Positions 1-38,039 are shown, numbered from the stretch's first letter. The stretch: 64,000 nt of DNA from Paragonimus westermani (GCA_008508345.1 QNGE01000104.1:87687-151686); one strand, 5' to 3'. The notes: generated from the sequence alone by a model not told the origin. Program-made: numbers and translations.

Positions 1-24750
<24,750 letters not shown>

Positions 24751-25371
24751 ATTCCATTCCTACCAAATCAGCCATCGTGCAGATTCGCTTTCAGGAGAAG
24801 CGGTATCCGCAAGAAATTGCTGAACCAGTGTAAAAATAGACAACTGTTTGCTGATAGGTTTCTTCCGTGTAGTTTAAGATGCAAAACAGTTGGCCTCTCT
24901 CCTGTGCTGTTAAACGTACAGTCCCTGTAAACGTATACAAATACACCTACGCCACGATGAAGCAAAACGGCACCGGCTCTTAGTGGGAACGTCGTTATGC
25001 GATCAAACATATGTATACTCCCAATACCTCCTTCACTGCATACACACATAATACAGGGTATTCGCTGCGATTGTGATTAACTCGACTAAAATAACTTTTG
25101 CTTATTTGTCTAACTTTCACTTTCCTCTCTTGATTCGTCTGTTCAACATCCGTTTCTGGAGTCAATCGTGACAAAACTTCCACACTCTCTTTGCTCTGTT
25201 CCCTACATTTTCTTTTCTCCCTCTTACTGTGCTGTTACTTGTGCTCCTGCTTGAATTCACTAGCTGCAGTTGGACGCCCAGTGTGGTTCTAAGTTGTGAT
25301 TTTCGACACCCATGTCTGCATTCTCAGCTGTACGGCCTCCTTTCTTTCCCATTGTTTGTCAGGCCAAGTCG

Positions 25372-25395
25372 TACACACACACACACACACACACC
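25372..25395. repeat. (CA)n microsatellite
   Basis: About eleven uninterrupted AC dinucleotides. It probably lies within or just beyond the Meis 3' UTR. Confidence 0.95.
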
Positions 25396-28300
25396 ATAAA
25401 ACAAGAACAGATTGGAAGTTCCAGTATTCCACCACGAACTTTTTTGTACCGCGGACTTGAAACGAAACCTGATACGTTCTCGTACAGCGGGTGTTGTGAG
25501 AATGAGCGTATACAACCCCATCAATCAAATAACCAGTCAACCAACAGGACAAAAAACACAAGGCTAGCAGACCTTTTTTATGATGGTTTCATCTATTTCG
25601 ATCAGTTGTTACATAAAGATTACGTTTTCGCACTGCTTTAGAAGTTTTAGCCACTAACAGAAATTACCACTAACACAGTCTATTAGAACCGGTCCACTGG
25701 CTGTTGGCTCATTTAGTCACCAACCTGCTTTGATTGTTTAGGAGTCAACTTGAGGAGTAATCCGTGCTTCACAGACTATTGGCTGCACAGCTCATAGCAA
25801 TGTTTCATGGACCGTTGCGCCTTGCACTTAATTGGGATAACAGTTTATCTCCTATCCACATCCGGTCATTGGGCAGATAGCACCGACCCCCAACGTGCGT
25901 TTGTGTAGTTGGATGCTCAAACTTCATGGAACATACGATTAACCAGTCTGTCTACCGTGTTCGAAGGTGGTAACCTGACCGATTGACCTACCAGCGAACA
26001 GTAGACGTCAATATCACGAATGCCCGTTTTTAGCTGACGCACGTGCCCTTGTACTTGTACGAGGAAGATACATTTGTTTATGTGGTATGTCCGATCTGGT
26101 TAGCTGAGAACAAACGAACGCACACACGCTCGCGCAAACATATACAAGCTAACCAGGCAAACTCGCGAGCCCCCAAATCGTTGCCTGACTAATTGCAGGG
26201 TCTGACACACAAGACAGATTCGAAACCTTTGTGGTGGGAAGGAGAACATTGGTATATGTGTTACGTCAAGTAAACAGCAGTGATGAAAAGCCGGAATGCG
26301 AACGTCGATTAGTTGAGCGGGACAAGTATGCCTTGTTGACCTACTCTAATTGGAAGTCCTCCTCGCACCCGGAATTCGAGTAAAATCTCGGAAGTTGATG
26401 ACATTTCTCACCGCGCACTGTCAAATCGCCAACCTAAGATGATTAGACAATGGGAGTTTTCGTATTTCCTGTTGTTCTTTTTCACTAGCGATCTGAGCTG
26501 AATTGTCAAGGCGGTGTCTGATAAGATGCGGTTTGCGAATTGGGATGATTGTGTTCGTTGACGACCGATAGGCACAAAATTCAAGTACAACGTCTCTTGG
26601 TGACCAATGCCTTGCTACACAACGTCCAGTGAAATTGACATTATTGAGGAAATAATTAGCGGGCCTGTTACATGCTGGTTATTATTGATATAATGGATTT
26701 GCTGGACTGTGTACACCTGCAAATCTATCCAAACCAGACAGAGCAGCTTCTGGCTGACCATATAACCACAGTTGTAAATAAAAGAAGTACAAAAAATGAT
26801 GGAAACAGAAAAAAGAAGCACAACTTCTGAAAGTTTTACTTGATGATAAACGTACCTGCTGTACGTATAGTCCATGGTAGGCCACTTCCAACACAGATAG
26901 CCGCGCAGTAGGCAAACGGAAGACTAACCGTGGGAACATAGGCTAGTAAATTAAGCACACCAAAATGTCGAGTGATCTATCTACTAGGACTTGATGAGGT
27001 ACTGTCTTTTATCCATGACAGGGGTTACAGGTAACAGGCCTGTAAAATTAGTATACAAGTTAAACATGCGAAAATATTTTTGGCTATCTTCGGCCTCTAT
27101 ATCAGTTTTATTGGTAAATTTTTCAATGACGAATCTAGAAGGTTGGTATGCTACATCTGATGCCGCTACCCACTGGCTCTGCCCACCAGAAGGTTGTCAT
27201 TTCTTAGACTTCATTAGCACAAAGTTAAAACTAGTCTCAACCTGCCGAACCAACACGTGTCAATATGTAGTTACCATCCACATTGCATACGACAACTATC
27301 ATCATGTACTCATCCAGCACCTATGAGAATCTTGTTAGGCGGTCTTTTTCGGGATCAACTATTGTTCATTGCATTTTGTTATTCGATTTTATCCTCTGAT
27401 TCAGGCATATTCTAGTCAAATAGTGAGCCACATTGGTTCAGATTTGTCTGCATACTTGAGGTTCACTTCCTGTACTCACCCGTGCCCACAAGAACCATAG
27501 CTTTTGTCATCCACTTAGCTGTCAGCTTCTGTGTCCGGATTAATTGACGGCGCACAATATCAGATGGTTCGTAACTGTTGCAATTTTTCCACTACTTTGA
27601 TAGCACGGGCAGCTATCACAATAAACTGTGAGCGCAGATGCATGTGATCTTGGGGGAGAAACGTCTGTTTAGTGACTTTCAGCTCCAAACTACTCAGTCA
27701 ACCGGATCATGCTCAAATAAGAGTGAGGCAGGCTACTTCGGAAAACAAATTTAAAAGGTGGGGGGGATCGCAAGCTATTGCCACTTACTAAATGAACCAA
27801 CTAAATAATTCGATTATCAGACTGAAGTAAACCACTGATAATTACCGTGTTTCATGTGATTTGTTGTATCGCTCGATTTATATACCCGTTTGGTTTAAGA
27901 ACACTACTCCATATTGCGCAGTGTCAACAGTTCGTTTTATCCAAACAACCTAGTGCTAAATATGTGCTGCTCAAGTGAAAGTAACCCAACTAAAGTATGC
28001 GGCTGGTGCGACAGAACGAAATATCAAAATTGTACAGTATAACTCCTTGTGATTTTAGTAAATTAAGAAGGTAGGTTTCATCGTATCACATAGTTCAGTT
28101 CGATATCATTCCACAGATTGCCGATGAAGTGCTATAGGCCAGTCGGCAAGCTAACGCAAACCTTGTGATTTCTATCATCGTTAATACTTTTTCTGTTCAA
28201 TTTGCAACCCTTTTTAAAGGCCAGCTTAATTTTTTTTTCTGCATCTGTTGCATTGCTATTTTTCTGTTTCTGTCTCTGCCGCTCTGCCCTTTGTTGCAAC

Positions 28301-31300
28301 ACTTGTTCGCCATCGTTCCCACTCACCACACACATGTACACACCATCCATCCAACGCTCGTTAATCTCTCAGCTGGGATGACTTGGTGTACGAATGTTTC
28401 AGTTTTCCACATTCCGGCGGCCGTGAACGACCAACACAACCAAATATTCATCATAGATGTGTCACTTGACTAATCGATGCTAAATACCTCTCATACCCAC
28501 TGTCAAATCTTTCCCTAAGCAACGTTTGTGACTCTAGGTTTATTTTTGCTGCGGAACGGCAACACCACCAACACCGACATCAACGGTAACAACCACAGAC
28601 ACAATAATCCCGCGCCCCAAACAGTTGACCGAGTATCTCGTTCGAATTCGAGCCGAGTCGGTGCCGTCAACGATGGTAGAAGCACTTTATGGTTGAAATT
28701 AGACTGATCAGCGGAGGGGTAGAAATCATTTTCGTCTCTATTGATCACGCTACTTCAGTGCGTCTATGTGTGAGCGAGTAGGATATCCGGAGTAGCTGCT
28801 TCGACGTTGGCAGCCGAACGAGTTCAGGTGACGTGTTATCTGAAACTGGTGACTATATTCTTCTCTCTTATCCTTCCTTACACAAGTGTGAGATGAAAAA
28901 ACAACTGTTAAGCAATGGAAAGATCTTACTAATCGATCCCACTTACTGTTAACGGGAAATGTAAGCAATGCCATCAGGTTAGGTGAGTCTGAAGCTTGGA
29001 CAATGCCTAGAATTAACAAGTGAATACTCAAGAAAAAAAGAGCATCGATGAATTTCCAAACTACCCATAATTACAGGGACCTACCTCAACAGCCATAGGC
29101 ACATTTAGTGTAATTTTCGTAAGAAGGTTTTGAATTATTGAATCGTTATTTTAATCTTGGGTCAACCCAAGATTCGAAGGCACAAAGTTTGCAGCCAATA
29201 AACGAAGCTGCAACATAATCTCTGAAGTTAATGAACACACCGTTCTGAGAGCTAGAGACTGCAAAGTCGTCGTTGTCTGATTAGGGTGTAGTTATTTGTT
29301 CGTGGAGTTTCAACACACGAAGCTGGAAACAAAATTAGGTCAGTGGATGTGCATAATACTTAGCAAATCTAGAGTTACATACTAAAAGTGTCATTGATTG
29401 CTTTGTAGATGTCATCAGACAGATACAGGCCAGAGTGTCGAGCTCAGTAGCACACACTTGTACCACTTTTGATTCGTTTAAGTAAATTTGTCATCTTCCT
29501 GTTCGATTTAGCTATGGAGGTCAACTGCAACCTGCTCCACAATATCTAAAGACATAAACCAAATCTGGAAATGTTTGTGTACGTTTTGATTTGTGTACCT
29601 AGGACCAAAATATACCTCATTATAAGGAAAATAAGAGGCGGAATATACATGAACCAACACAATTAAGCTGAGCACAAGTAGTTGATGAAAGAAATACGAA
29701 GCAAAAACTTAGAAAGGACAAGCAATTAAGGAAAGGTGTCTAATGAGTCGAGTGGTGTTATAGCCAAATATTTTGCACTGGAAACATTATTCTGTAAAAA
29801 GGAGTCATTTTGTTTCAGATGGGATCGGAAGTTGTCTGATCTGTTTCGGTTTGCACAATGAACGGTCCATGTGACATACGGTTTCTTGGTTTAAAACCCT
29901 AATTGCTCGATGTAATATTCCCCAGTCCCTTTTTGTTTCAACTAAATACAGCCACACACTGAGATTAACCTGTCGGTTTATTCAGAAGATACAACCATTT
30001 AAACATTCGTAACTTCATTGAGTTGGAAATCACAAATAGCATTTGTATCGTTCGACGTGTTCAATGATACAGCACCCGGCTGATTCCGTCTATTGAAAAA
30101 CTAGGGTGCCGCCGAACAGACTGGGTCCGTTGAACCAGTAAACTGCAAATATTTCCGGATAAGAGGATATATAGGAGATAGCCGTATCATCCTGGGAGAC
30201 CGCAAACACGAAGTTGATCAGTTTCACTTCGAAACATACAAGAATACTGGTTCACCTGTAACAAACTCGTGTATAGAGTTGATGATATCCGAAGACGTAA
30301 CAGAATGAACGATCTAAAGTTTCCCTTCGAATAATCGCTACAAGTGGAAGTCGGTCGCTGACCCATAAGGTTCGATCGACCCTACAACACAGTCGTACCT
30401 TGATGATGTTCTCGAATACGCGGAAATAAGCGATCTGTTATGTACTTTTGTGTTGCTTGCTGAACATTAATTGACGTAAGCTACGGAGGATAGCGTTTAT
30501 AGGTACCTCAACCATTAGCTGAAGACGTCCTCCGTTTATGTCACTCAGGAGTCTCGCCTGATTGGCAGAGTTCACGGAGTTCGACCAATTCAAGTTCTGA
30601 GTCGCATATTGGCCATGGTTGTAACCATTATAATTCATTCGAACCATCCATCTTTTTGTGTACAGGAGCGATCTGTGGTCAATACCTCAGCAGTTCCAAA
30701 CATTATCGTGCACATTAGGAGGGCAGTTACCAAACATCATCAGTAATAACACAAGGTGAAGACTTTTCCACCGTCCACGTTCACCAGTGACTGAACTAAG
30801 CCTAAAGATGGATAAATTTATATGACGAAAATGATCCATATTGCAAATTTGCTGAATATAAGAATACTATTTACCACCGGCTGTTGCTAATGATTTTAAT
30901 TAGACAAAGTAAGGAATTTGAGCTCTGGAAATCGACCCAACTCAGTTCACGTGTGTTGGAGATTTTTACTCAGACGTGAAAGTATTCAGTGTGTTCGTGG
31001 AGTTATTCAGTTCGGAAAAACGACGCAACAACAAAATTAGAACGGACCATGTTGTGCGTGGGTGCCGTAATCCTTTAAGTCCACACGTTCGTTCGTATTC
31101 AATGCTTGCAAACAACCAAAGCAACTCGTGACACAGTAGATCAGTGGGAAGACATCTAAACTCTCAAAAGTGGAAAGCGGCCACCTTTCTAAGGGTATAT
31201 TTTCTATGATTTGTCATCACTGATGATGTTATCAAGAGGCACACAATTGTGAACAGGTTTAAAGAGATTTGGGTAACGAGTTATCACGAATAGCAAAGTG

Positions 31301-31581
31301 ATCTGCATGTCTCCATTTGATAGTTTTGTCAAACTTTCTCACCTTGCAACCTGTGTTGGTTGGTCAACTAGGAATTAGTCGATATAGGGCAAAATGACCG
31401 TGAAAAATATGCTTTGTTTACTGAAAACGGTTTTTGAAGAGAGTATAGCCAAAATGCACACTTCTTATCGCTTCAGATAGTGATTCCTGAATAGTTTTTA
31501 GTTTTTTAAACCTCCTCATAGGTGTCACCTCTCTAGAGCGACCATTTTTCCTGACCTTATAGGGTGGTCGTGGTTAGAAGG

Positions 31582-31602
31582 TATATATATATATATATAT
31601 AT
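31582..31602. repeat. (TA)n microsatellite
   Basis: About ten uninterrupted TA dinucleotides in intergenic DNA. Confidence 0.95.
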
Positions 31603-34022
31603 CGTTTGATAACGGATCCTAGTGTGGATTTGAAACGTCACTGTAAATACTCAACACTCAGTGTTCGCCTTTCACACTTGATCAAATATGTTTATATAAC
31701 TATTCAGGTCACTTCAAGATCAGCAAAATTCTACAAATATTGAATCCGGGTGAAAAGTTCCTTTCTGTTGCAAATACGCTATTTGTTTCATTTTATCCAG
31801 TCCAAAGAGCCTGTATCAAGTTCCCACATCTTGTGGGACAGTTTAAAATTACTGCTGCGGTGACATTTAAAAGATTTAAATCATAATTTAAATCATAATT
31901 ATTAAGACATCAAATGAGATAAACGGGCCTATCAGCCCGTCTCCTTCTCCTCCACCTATGCTCCTATTGGGAACGCTTCCAAAGGCAGTCGTGCACAACC
32001 CAGACACCATTAGTATGCCCGCTTATTCGTGATTGTCGTGAAATCACACACCGCACTGTTTTTATACACTGACCGATCAGGGACAAAGCGCGTTGACAGT
32101 TCCTCCGAATCGAATTGGTTACTTCTGCACGATTTTTATGCTCTGGAGCATGAAAAAAGAAGGCACATTTGTCCAGCCGACCAGGTGACAAGAGTGGAAC
32201 CGTAAATCGTAAGCGTGTCACGTGTGACCGTAATGACCCCGGAAACGACATGACAAAGTACAAGGTGACACAGGCCAAGAAGTGGAATATCGATCACGGT
32301 AGTTTAACAAATCGACCCAAACCATGCATTGTTAGGGAAGGCATGCAGGTTAAACAAGAGAAGAGTGTACAGAGAAAGAATAGAACGAAAAATGTTCATA
32401 ATGGTTCATTCATAAAAACGATAAAATCCGTCCCTTGAAATCTGGCCGTTTTGGTGAGAAAAAGCAGAAATTGACAAGAAAATGCGTAACAGTTCGAAAG
32501 GGTTACACGGATGTGTGACAGACTGTACAAAACGTAATTAGAGCACTACCAAAGTAGTTAGGCAAAGCTATTGATTTTTAGTAAATGCCAAATTGGAAGA
32601 CCTCTGCCCACCGCAACATACGAGGTTGTCATTCAGCCAGGCTACAATTGAATTCCAGACAGACATTAACGAGAAGTTCCAATGATATAAACTTGCTTGC
32701 AATCGTATCCTATCCGAATAGTTTGCCAGCTGTGGTGTAGCTACGGTGGTATCTCTGTTGACGAAGGGAACTAGTGTCTGAGAAAAGAAATAACTTAATG
32801 GGAGTCCAGTGGTTATTGCATGCAATGCCACGACAGGCGAGAAAACAAGACCTGCCAAAAAGAGCGCGACTTAATCCACTGCAAGGTGCATTATTGGAGA
32901 TAATCAAATTGTTCATCCAGTTCACTCGCTGGATACGTTACTGGGTACTCATGACTCAGACAGTTAGCAGCATCCAGAAAAACGCCATCCAACATCAACC
33001 ACTCGGCTTTGTGTGCCAACGACTGTCTTAGACAAATAGCCTACCGTGGATCCTACCCTCACTCCCACTTACATATAAAACCAGGACTTGATCCCTTCTA
33101 CCGTTGTTGGAGTACCCATTTTTTCCAGAAAAATCCAGTGTAGCAGAATGGTACCGACGAAAGCAAACGAGAGTTAAATATCCCCCCACAAGTCCCTCCT
33201 CGGCGTTCATTAACAGAATCAAAGGAATTCAGTATTGCAAAAATAACATAGGGCTTACTCAAAAGCAAGACTCCACAACTGGCTTCATTCTTAATCAGAA
33301 TTTAAGGTCAGCGTAGCTTGGATGGAATGCCAACCATCTATCTTAAAGTAAGGGTATGCTGACCCTAGCTTCCACCCTGCTCGTCCAGTTGGTATTTAAT
33401 AAGACTGTGGACTAAGAACAATAATGTGACTATATAGCACCACCGATCGTTTGGGTGAGGTCCACCTCAGAAATAGATTGCACTGGTATTGGCAGCAGGA
33501 GTCCAAATTGGAATTTGTCCGACTTTCCTTGAATGATCGGATTTAAGCGATCAACATCACGAGACGTCCTTCTCAATCCTTAGTGAGGTTCAGAATTCTG
33601 GACTGCTCCTACCTACTTATTCACTGAAAGTAGCTAGACTATTTATCGAAATATTTGTACAAAGAGCCATCCCGGAACCGTTAGTTCCAAAGGGAAACAC
33701 GTCCACGTCACGTGCTGATTGTCGTGAAGGTCAATTTGTTACACTGCATTCTACAATGGCCGTTTTTCGGTTTCTGCTTCAATGAGGTCATTCCACGTCA
33801 GTATTCTAAGAAGTCACTTGACACTCGCTTACTTCAACATTCAAGATGTGTCATTATTACCATTGGAATATGGATACATGGATGATCATATGCATTCTGT
33901 CAAGCAGGTTCAGGATAGTATGATCGTACAAAGAGGTGATATATCATACAGGGACTCTTAATAACCTAGGTGTATTATATAGTCTTACAATTTTTGGAAA
34001 TTTTCTGCGCGTCATACTTCGG

Positions 34023-34258
34023 TGCTCGAGGCACTAAGTCACTTTTTCCCCAGGTACAAAATTATCAGACGCGAAAAACAAAAGGTCGTTGATGGGAGAG
34101 ACCAAATCTTTATTCGACGAAAGGTACAGGTGGTCTCTGATAGCGCCATAAATAGCACCGACACGCGACTTAGCTAGAGAGGCTAGAGACCGGCTGTCGA
34201 CGAGCGAGTGAACCGGAAGAGTGTAGAACGTGTGTGTTCCGGGTTTGCACCACTGTCA
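34023..34258 (+). repeat. LTR-like repeat, copy A (inverted relative to copy B)
   Basis: This 236-bp sequence begins TGCTCGAGGCACTAAGT and ends GCACCACTGTCA, giving the TG...CA ends expected of an LTR. It matches the reverse complement of 35405-35641 over its full length with few differences. Its right edge abuts, and partly overlaps in an open frame with, the minus-strand gag remnant that follows. Orientation is given as for the pol-linked copy B, whose outer end sits directly after the pol C-terminus. Confidence 0.8.
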
Positions 34259-34735
34259 GAGGTGTCGCCTGTTTCTCCGATCCAGAAGACGACATAAGCG
34301 AAGGTTGGCAAGGTTATTGATGTGTTTGCGCCAAGGATGTTTTGCATATTTTTGGGCAAACACTGGAGCCTCATCTCTTTAAGTAAAGCCTCCTCTATAT
34401 GTGTCGTACCTACTGATGATTGCATGTGGCGAAGGAGCTGAGGTGGTTTACGGTCACCAAGCTCAGCCGCACGCAGAAGCTGAGAAATACGCTGACGGTC
34501 AGATAGGTCAACGCGCTTGATTACGGCTGCTTTGAGTTGCTCTTAGGGTTTCGTGGAGTGCGGTAAATCCAGAATATCGTCTACTTCGTCAATGACGTGA
34601 GGTGACAGTGCCGCAACTACGTAAGGAAAACGGGTTAGCTCCGAACTGATTTCTCGTGGCGCAAATGTGGTTCCTAACTGCGCAAACCACAATCTAGTAT
34701 TATTCCGTCTACAGGGCGCAAACGGCACTGCTAAT
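34259..34735 (-). pseudogene. Ty3/Gypsy gag remnant (CsRn1-like)
   Basis: On the minus strand, RLWFAQLGTTFAPREISSEL (34690-34630) matches the WFAQ...F..RGI.S..T...VVA motif of trematode Gypsy Gag proteins. Further on are a KEMRLQCLPKNMQNILGA-like stretch and a WIGETGDTSD stretch. Gag forms the particle core around element RNA. A stop near 34540 separates the halves, and the C-terminal zinc-finger part and all of pol are absent. The frame runs directly into the LTR-like copy A at 34258, so a deletion or rearrangement junction falls inside gag. Confidence 0.8.
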
Positions 34736-35404
34736 GCACCGGCCTAAAAGTTTCATAGAGGACTAGCGTTTGCTAAGTCTCTTCCTTTTTCACCCACGAC
34801 AAAAGATTTTACAACCCCCCCCTCCCGAAAAAAAACAGCAAACTTTTTACGAAAATACTAAAAATAAACGTTTTGATTTCCGTGTGTCCTCGTTCGCCAG
34901 GTGAGTTTACCATTTATACATGCGCCCAAACTCATCTGTCCTGCTTTGCATTTCTGCTTACGTGCTCATGTCTTGGGTCTTTCGAAATTCGTAACTCGAG
35001 CACCATCATACAACTCGTGTATTTACATCCAGGGTACCAACGGGTGAACTTTTTTATTTTCCCATTCGTTTAGGCGCTTTTAGGGGAGGATACACGAACA
35101 GAAGCTCGCTAGGAACTGCGGGCAACAATGCTCCTCCACCTTCAGCGTCAGCCATTTTTCGTACCAATCACAGGCTGATTGGATATCATCTGGTATGCCC
35201 TGAGCCAGATCAAGCCAAGAATGGCTGATCCCAGTTGTCCTCAACAGGATGGAAGGGTTTCTGTTACATTGCCCTCCTAGAGGGAGCTGGTCTGCATGCG
35301 GTGTGATGTGTGAAATAGTTCCAAAACACATAGTTGCAGATTGTACCTAGGCTATTATGAAAGTTTGCGTGATGTATGCTGTCCGATTGTTCGTCCGCAT
35401 GTCA
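34736..35404. other. Spacer between gag remnant and inverted LTR copy B
   Basis: It includes C and A homopolymers (34816-34837) and an unrecognised 83-codon minus-strand frame (35080-35331). It may be 5' leader or leftover internal sequence of the same Gypsy element, but nothing identifies it. Confidence 0.4.
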
Positions 35405-35641
35405 TGTGACAGTGGTGCAAACCCGGAACACACACGTTCTACACTCTTCCGGTTCACTCGCTCGTCGACAGCCGGTCTCTAGCCTCTCTAGCTAAGTCGC
35501 GTGTCGGTGCTATTTATGGCGCTATCAGAGACCACCTGTAAATTTCGTCGAATAAAGATTTGGTCTCTCCCATCAACGACCTTTTGTTTTTCGCGTCAGA
35601 AAATTTTGTACTTAGGGAAAAGCGACTTAGTGCCCCGAGTA
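35405..35641 (-). repeat. LTR-like repeat, copy B
   Basis: This is the inverted counterpart of 34023-34258. Read on the minus strand it follows within about 10 bases of the pol C-terminal motif, so it fits the place of a 3' LTR for the pol remnant at 35650-36907. Its first base after TA shows a T-to-C change relative to the TGCTCG start of copy A. AATAAA occurs on the + strand near 35552. The actual LTR orientation rests on the pol adjacency. Confidence 0.75.
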
Positions 35642-35649
35642 CTAACTTG

Positions 35650-36907
35650 GATAGGCAGGCTTCACGCGGTCCATGCTAACTGTGTCCCAAATACCCTGAC
35701 GTTCGAGCACGCAGAAACGATCCTTTTTTATATCGGGCCAGAAATGCCTGCCAGTAACAAGTATGGCCGTGGCCCGGATGCAAGGATGGGGTAGATTATG
35801 CAGCGTGTCAAACCCGCTACGTCATAAGTTGAAAGACACCACTGGACGAGGGTGTCCAGCAGAAGTATCGTACAAAACCGTTCCAGGTGCCGTCGGAAGC
35901 GGAAGTTCCGCGAGACGCAATGACGAATGCTGGCAAGAAACACGGAGATCATTCTCCGTACGTTGTGCGTCGGTCATAGCTGACAAGTCGATGGTGTCGT
36001 GACCAACAAGTGCTGATACGTGTGACAGAATCTCAATCACAACCTTGTCGCTGTCGGAGACGTATCAAACGTCTATCGAAAATTGCGAGGTAAAATCCAA
36101 GTGGCGCACTTCGCGGAGTGAGTGGCGCTGGAACGATTACGGAAGGCGTGTACCAACGGCTAGTGATCGGTGAAACTGGTGACCTTCGGGGCTTACTTAC
36201 CTAGTAATTCACGATCGGACGTGTTGTACCTTGTTTCGGCGGGTAACAAGCGTCTGGAGAAAAATGAATATGGTCTCCAGATTCTGTCGACGAATTGTTA
36301 GAGTACGGCAACAACGGCTGTTTTGGATGCGTCTACGGCTATACTGGTGGCGGTGTTCGGGTCGAAATTGTGTAGTATCACTACAGCAGCTAACGCGTCG
36401 TTGGTGCGGTCGGAGGAGTCGACAGCTGCTTCTGACAACTCGACGGCGCCGGTAAAACGGCTACGGAGTAAGTCAGTCAATGGCTGCATAAGCTGCGCCT
36501 AATGTGTAAAACGGCGATAATATTTGACCATACCGTTAAAACGATGAACAGCAGCAAGCGTCGTTAGCGGGGATGGAGTTGCGAATTGCTTGTACCCTGT
36601 CGGCCAGCGGCCGATTGCCGTGCTGATCGACCTGATGCCCTAAGAACTCGACTGCTGGTTGACCGGAAACGCATTTATCCACGTTGACACTGACGTTGTA
36701 CGCCGCGAATCCTTCGAAGAGCAATAACGGATGAGCCTGGTTCTCTTCTTCGGAGGAGCTTGCCATCAGGAGGTCGCCGATATAGGGCTGGACGAAGTCC
36801 TGAATCCTTGCGACATTGCTAATGAAGCGTTGAGAGATTTGGACGGCGTTACGGAGACCAGATGCCATGTGCAGAACTTCGAAGAGGCCGAATGATGTAA
36901 TCACCAC
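35650..36907 (-). pseudogene. Ty3/Gypsy pol remnant: RT, RNase H and parts of integrase
   Basis: Domains on the minus strand in order are as follows. First is a reverse transcriptase piece (36907-36540) with TSFGLFEVLHMASGLRNAVQ, a YIGDLLMA catalytic-site relative (family YxDD) and VEFLGHQVDQHG. After a frameshift come an RT-to-RNase H linker with FNGMVKYYRRF and LMQPLTDLL, and an RNase H start (AVDASKTAVVAVL). Then an integrase N-terminal region (36040-35740) with PLPTAPGTVLYD and RHFWPD, and finally the pol C-terminus GIWDTVSMDRVKPAYPS at about 35700-35650. The zinc finger and DDE core of integrase are largely deleted. Several frameshifts make it a dead copy. Pol would have reverse-transcribed and integrated the element. 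Confidence 0.85.
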
Positions 36908-37009
36908 TGTTGGTTTTGTCTGTTGCGTTAGTTTGAGATTGCTGAGCTTTGATTGATGTCAAAGGGTGGTCCTACGCTTTGCTCTCTTACCCGGGTGAAC
37001 TACCTTATT
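36908..37009. other. Short spacer
   Basis: No recognisable feature was found between the RT remnant and repeat R1. Confidence 0.4.
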
Positions 37010-37460
37010 CATCTTTGTCCTTACGTCGGCTACTGTTGCCGTTTCTCTTACCCTAATTTAGTCCGAGCCCTGTAAACTTCTGAATGCCGAAGTTAGACTT
37101 TTCCCTCTATATTTTTCCTTGCGCAACTTGATTCCCGACGTTTCTCGATGCACAAACAGTCGTTTTGCTCTGACCCAACCATTACCACTTGGTTGAGTGA
37201 GCTCAACTTCGTTTTGTCATCTACAACTGTTGTACAGACACGTTTTTGTTTGAGTTCTGAGGATTTTCACGTTCGAGTTGACAGACTTAAATTTCTTATA
37301 CATTGATTGAATTAGTGCCGTATTAAATTCAGTTATTACGAGCGCCTACCCGTGGATAGATTATCTCTGTCGTTGAATATTGAGAGCGGCATTTACTGGA
37401 TCAACAAATTGTGCGTAACTCGGTGTGAACTTGAATCGTTGGTGAACGATTCAATAACTG
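37010..37460 (+). repeat. Dispersed repeat R1, copy a
   Basis: The segment 37010-37250 aligns directly with 45726-45960. Shared landmarks are CTACTGTT, CCCTGTAAA.TTCTGAATG and GAGCTCAACT-type words. The segment 37325-37454 matches the reverse complement of 45571-45720. It ends in a perfect hairpin at 37431-37454. No coding capacity is apparent. The element class is unknown; a non-autonomous foldback-type or LTR-derived repeat are both possible. Confidence 0.7.
37431..37454. other. Perfect hairpin, 10-bp stem and 4-nt loop (R1 copy a)
   Basis: TTGAATCGTT is followed by GGTG and AACGATTCAA. The same stem with a different loop (CGCT) occurs at 45571-45594, so the inverted arms are kept while the loop varies. 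This suggests the end of a repeat unit. Confidence 0.8.
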
Positions 37461-37753
37461 CTGTTTTAACAATGTCATCCGTTGCTACAAAACCATTGAC
37501 AGACCAGTGCAATTTCCAAGCTTCTACAGATCAATTGGTGGTAACTAGATTAGTTAACTACGTTACGTCCTTTCTGCTGGTCAAACTTCTCAGATTGTGG
37601 TAATGAACAGGGGAAACGGCTTTGAAAAAACATTGTGAATCAGGCTTACCGATTTGAGCCTGAGCAACATCAGCCCCATTTCAAAATCAGACTACAAGGG
37701 AGTTTCAGAGCTTAAGCTGAAGATAAAGGGTTGTGTGGCAGACAAGTGAATAT
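37455..37753. other. Spacer between R1 copy a and the Gypsy 3' LTR
   Basis: About 300 bp without a recognised feature. Confidence 0.4.
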
Positions 37754-38039
37754 TGCAGGGACTCTCCAACAAAGTTTCACTCCAGGTTCGGTGAGTTACC
37801 CAATAGCAATAATTAAGAGGACAACAAACAGCACAACGCTATATATATTGTTACGACGGAGGAAAAAGTAATTTTACAGCCGGTAAGCTACCTGCGTGTA
37901 GCGCATGAAACGGAGAATGTGGGGGGTTTCCAACTGGCGGGAATAAGACGTACAGCTTGGTTAAACTAACATGCTTCGGCAGAAATTGTCAAATTTTACA
38001 ACGAAATAAAAAGTTGAGCCAGTCTAAGAGATCGCTACA
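37754..38039 (-). repeat. 3' LTR of the Gypsy element
   Basis: The minus strand starts TGTAGCGATCTCTTAGAC and ends in TGCA. It aligns along its whole length with 42912-43189, sharing blocks such as GGTAACTCACCGAACCTGGAG and a TATATA-containing central part. A weaker match continues about 20 bp beyond 38039, so the outer boundary may lie near 38060. Confidence 0.85.

Larger units (their letters stand above)
24751..34022. other. Meis 3' flank and intergenic DNA, no gene recognised
   Basis: The 3' UTR begins here. I saw no canonical AATAAA in the first 2 kb; one lies near 26777, so the transcript end is undetermined. Two microsatellites (25372-25395 and 31582-31602) and pyrimidine-rich stretches around 28220-28290 are present. 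Short open frames on both strands give no recognisable family. No retroelement domain was found, in contrast to the block that follows. Confidence 0.6.
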
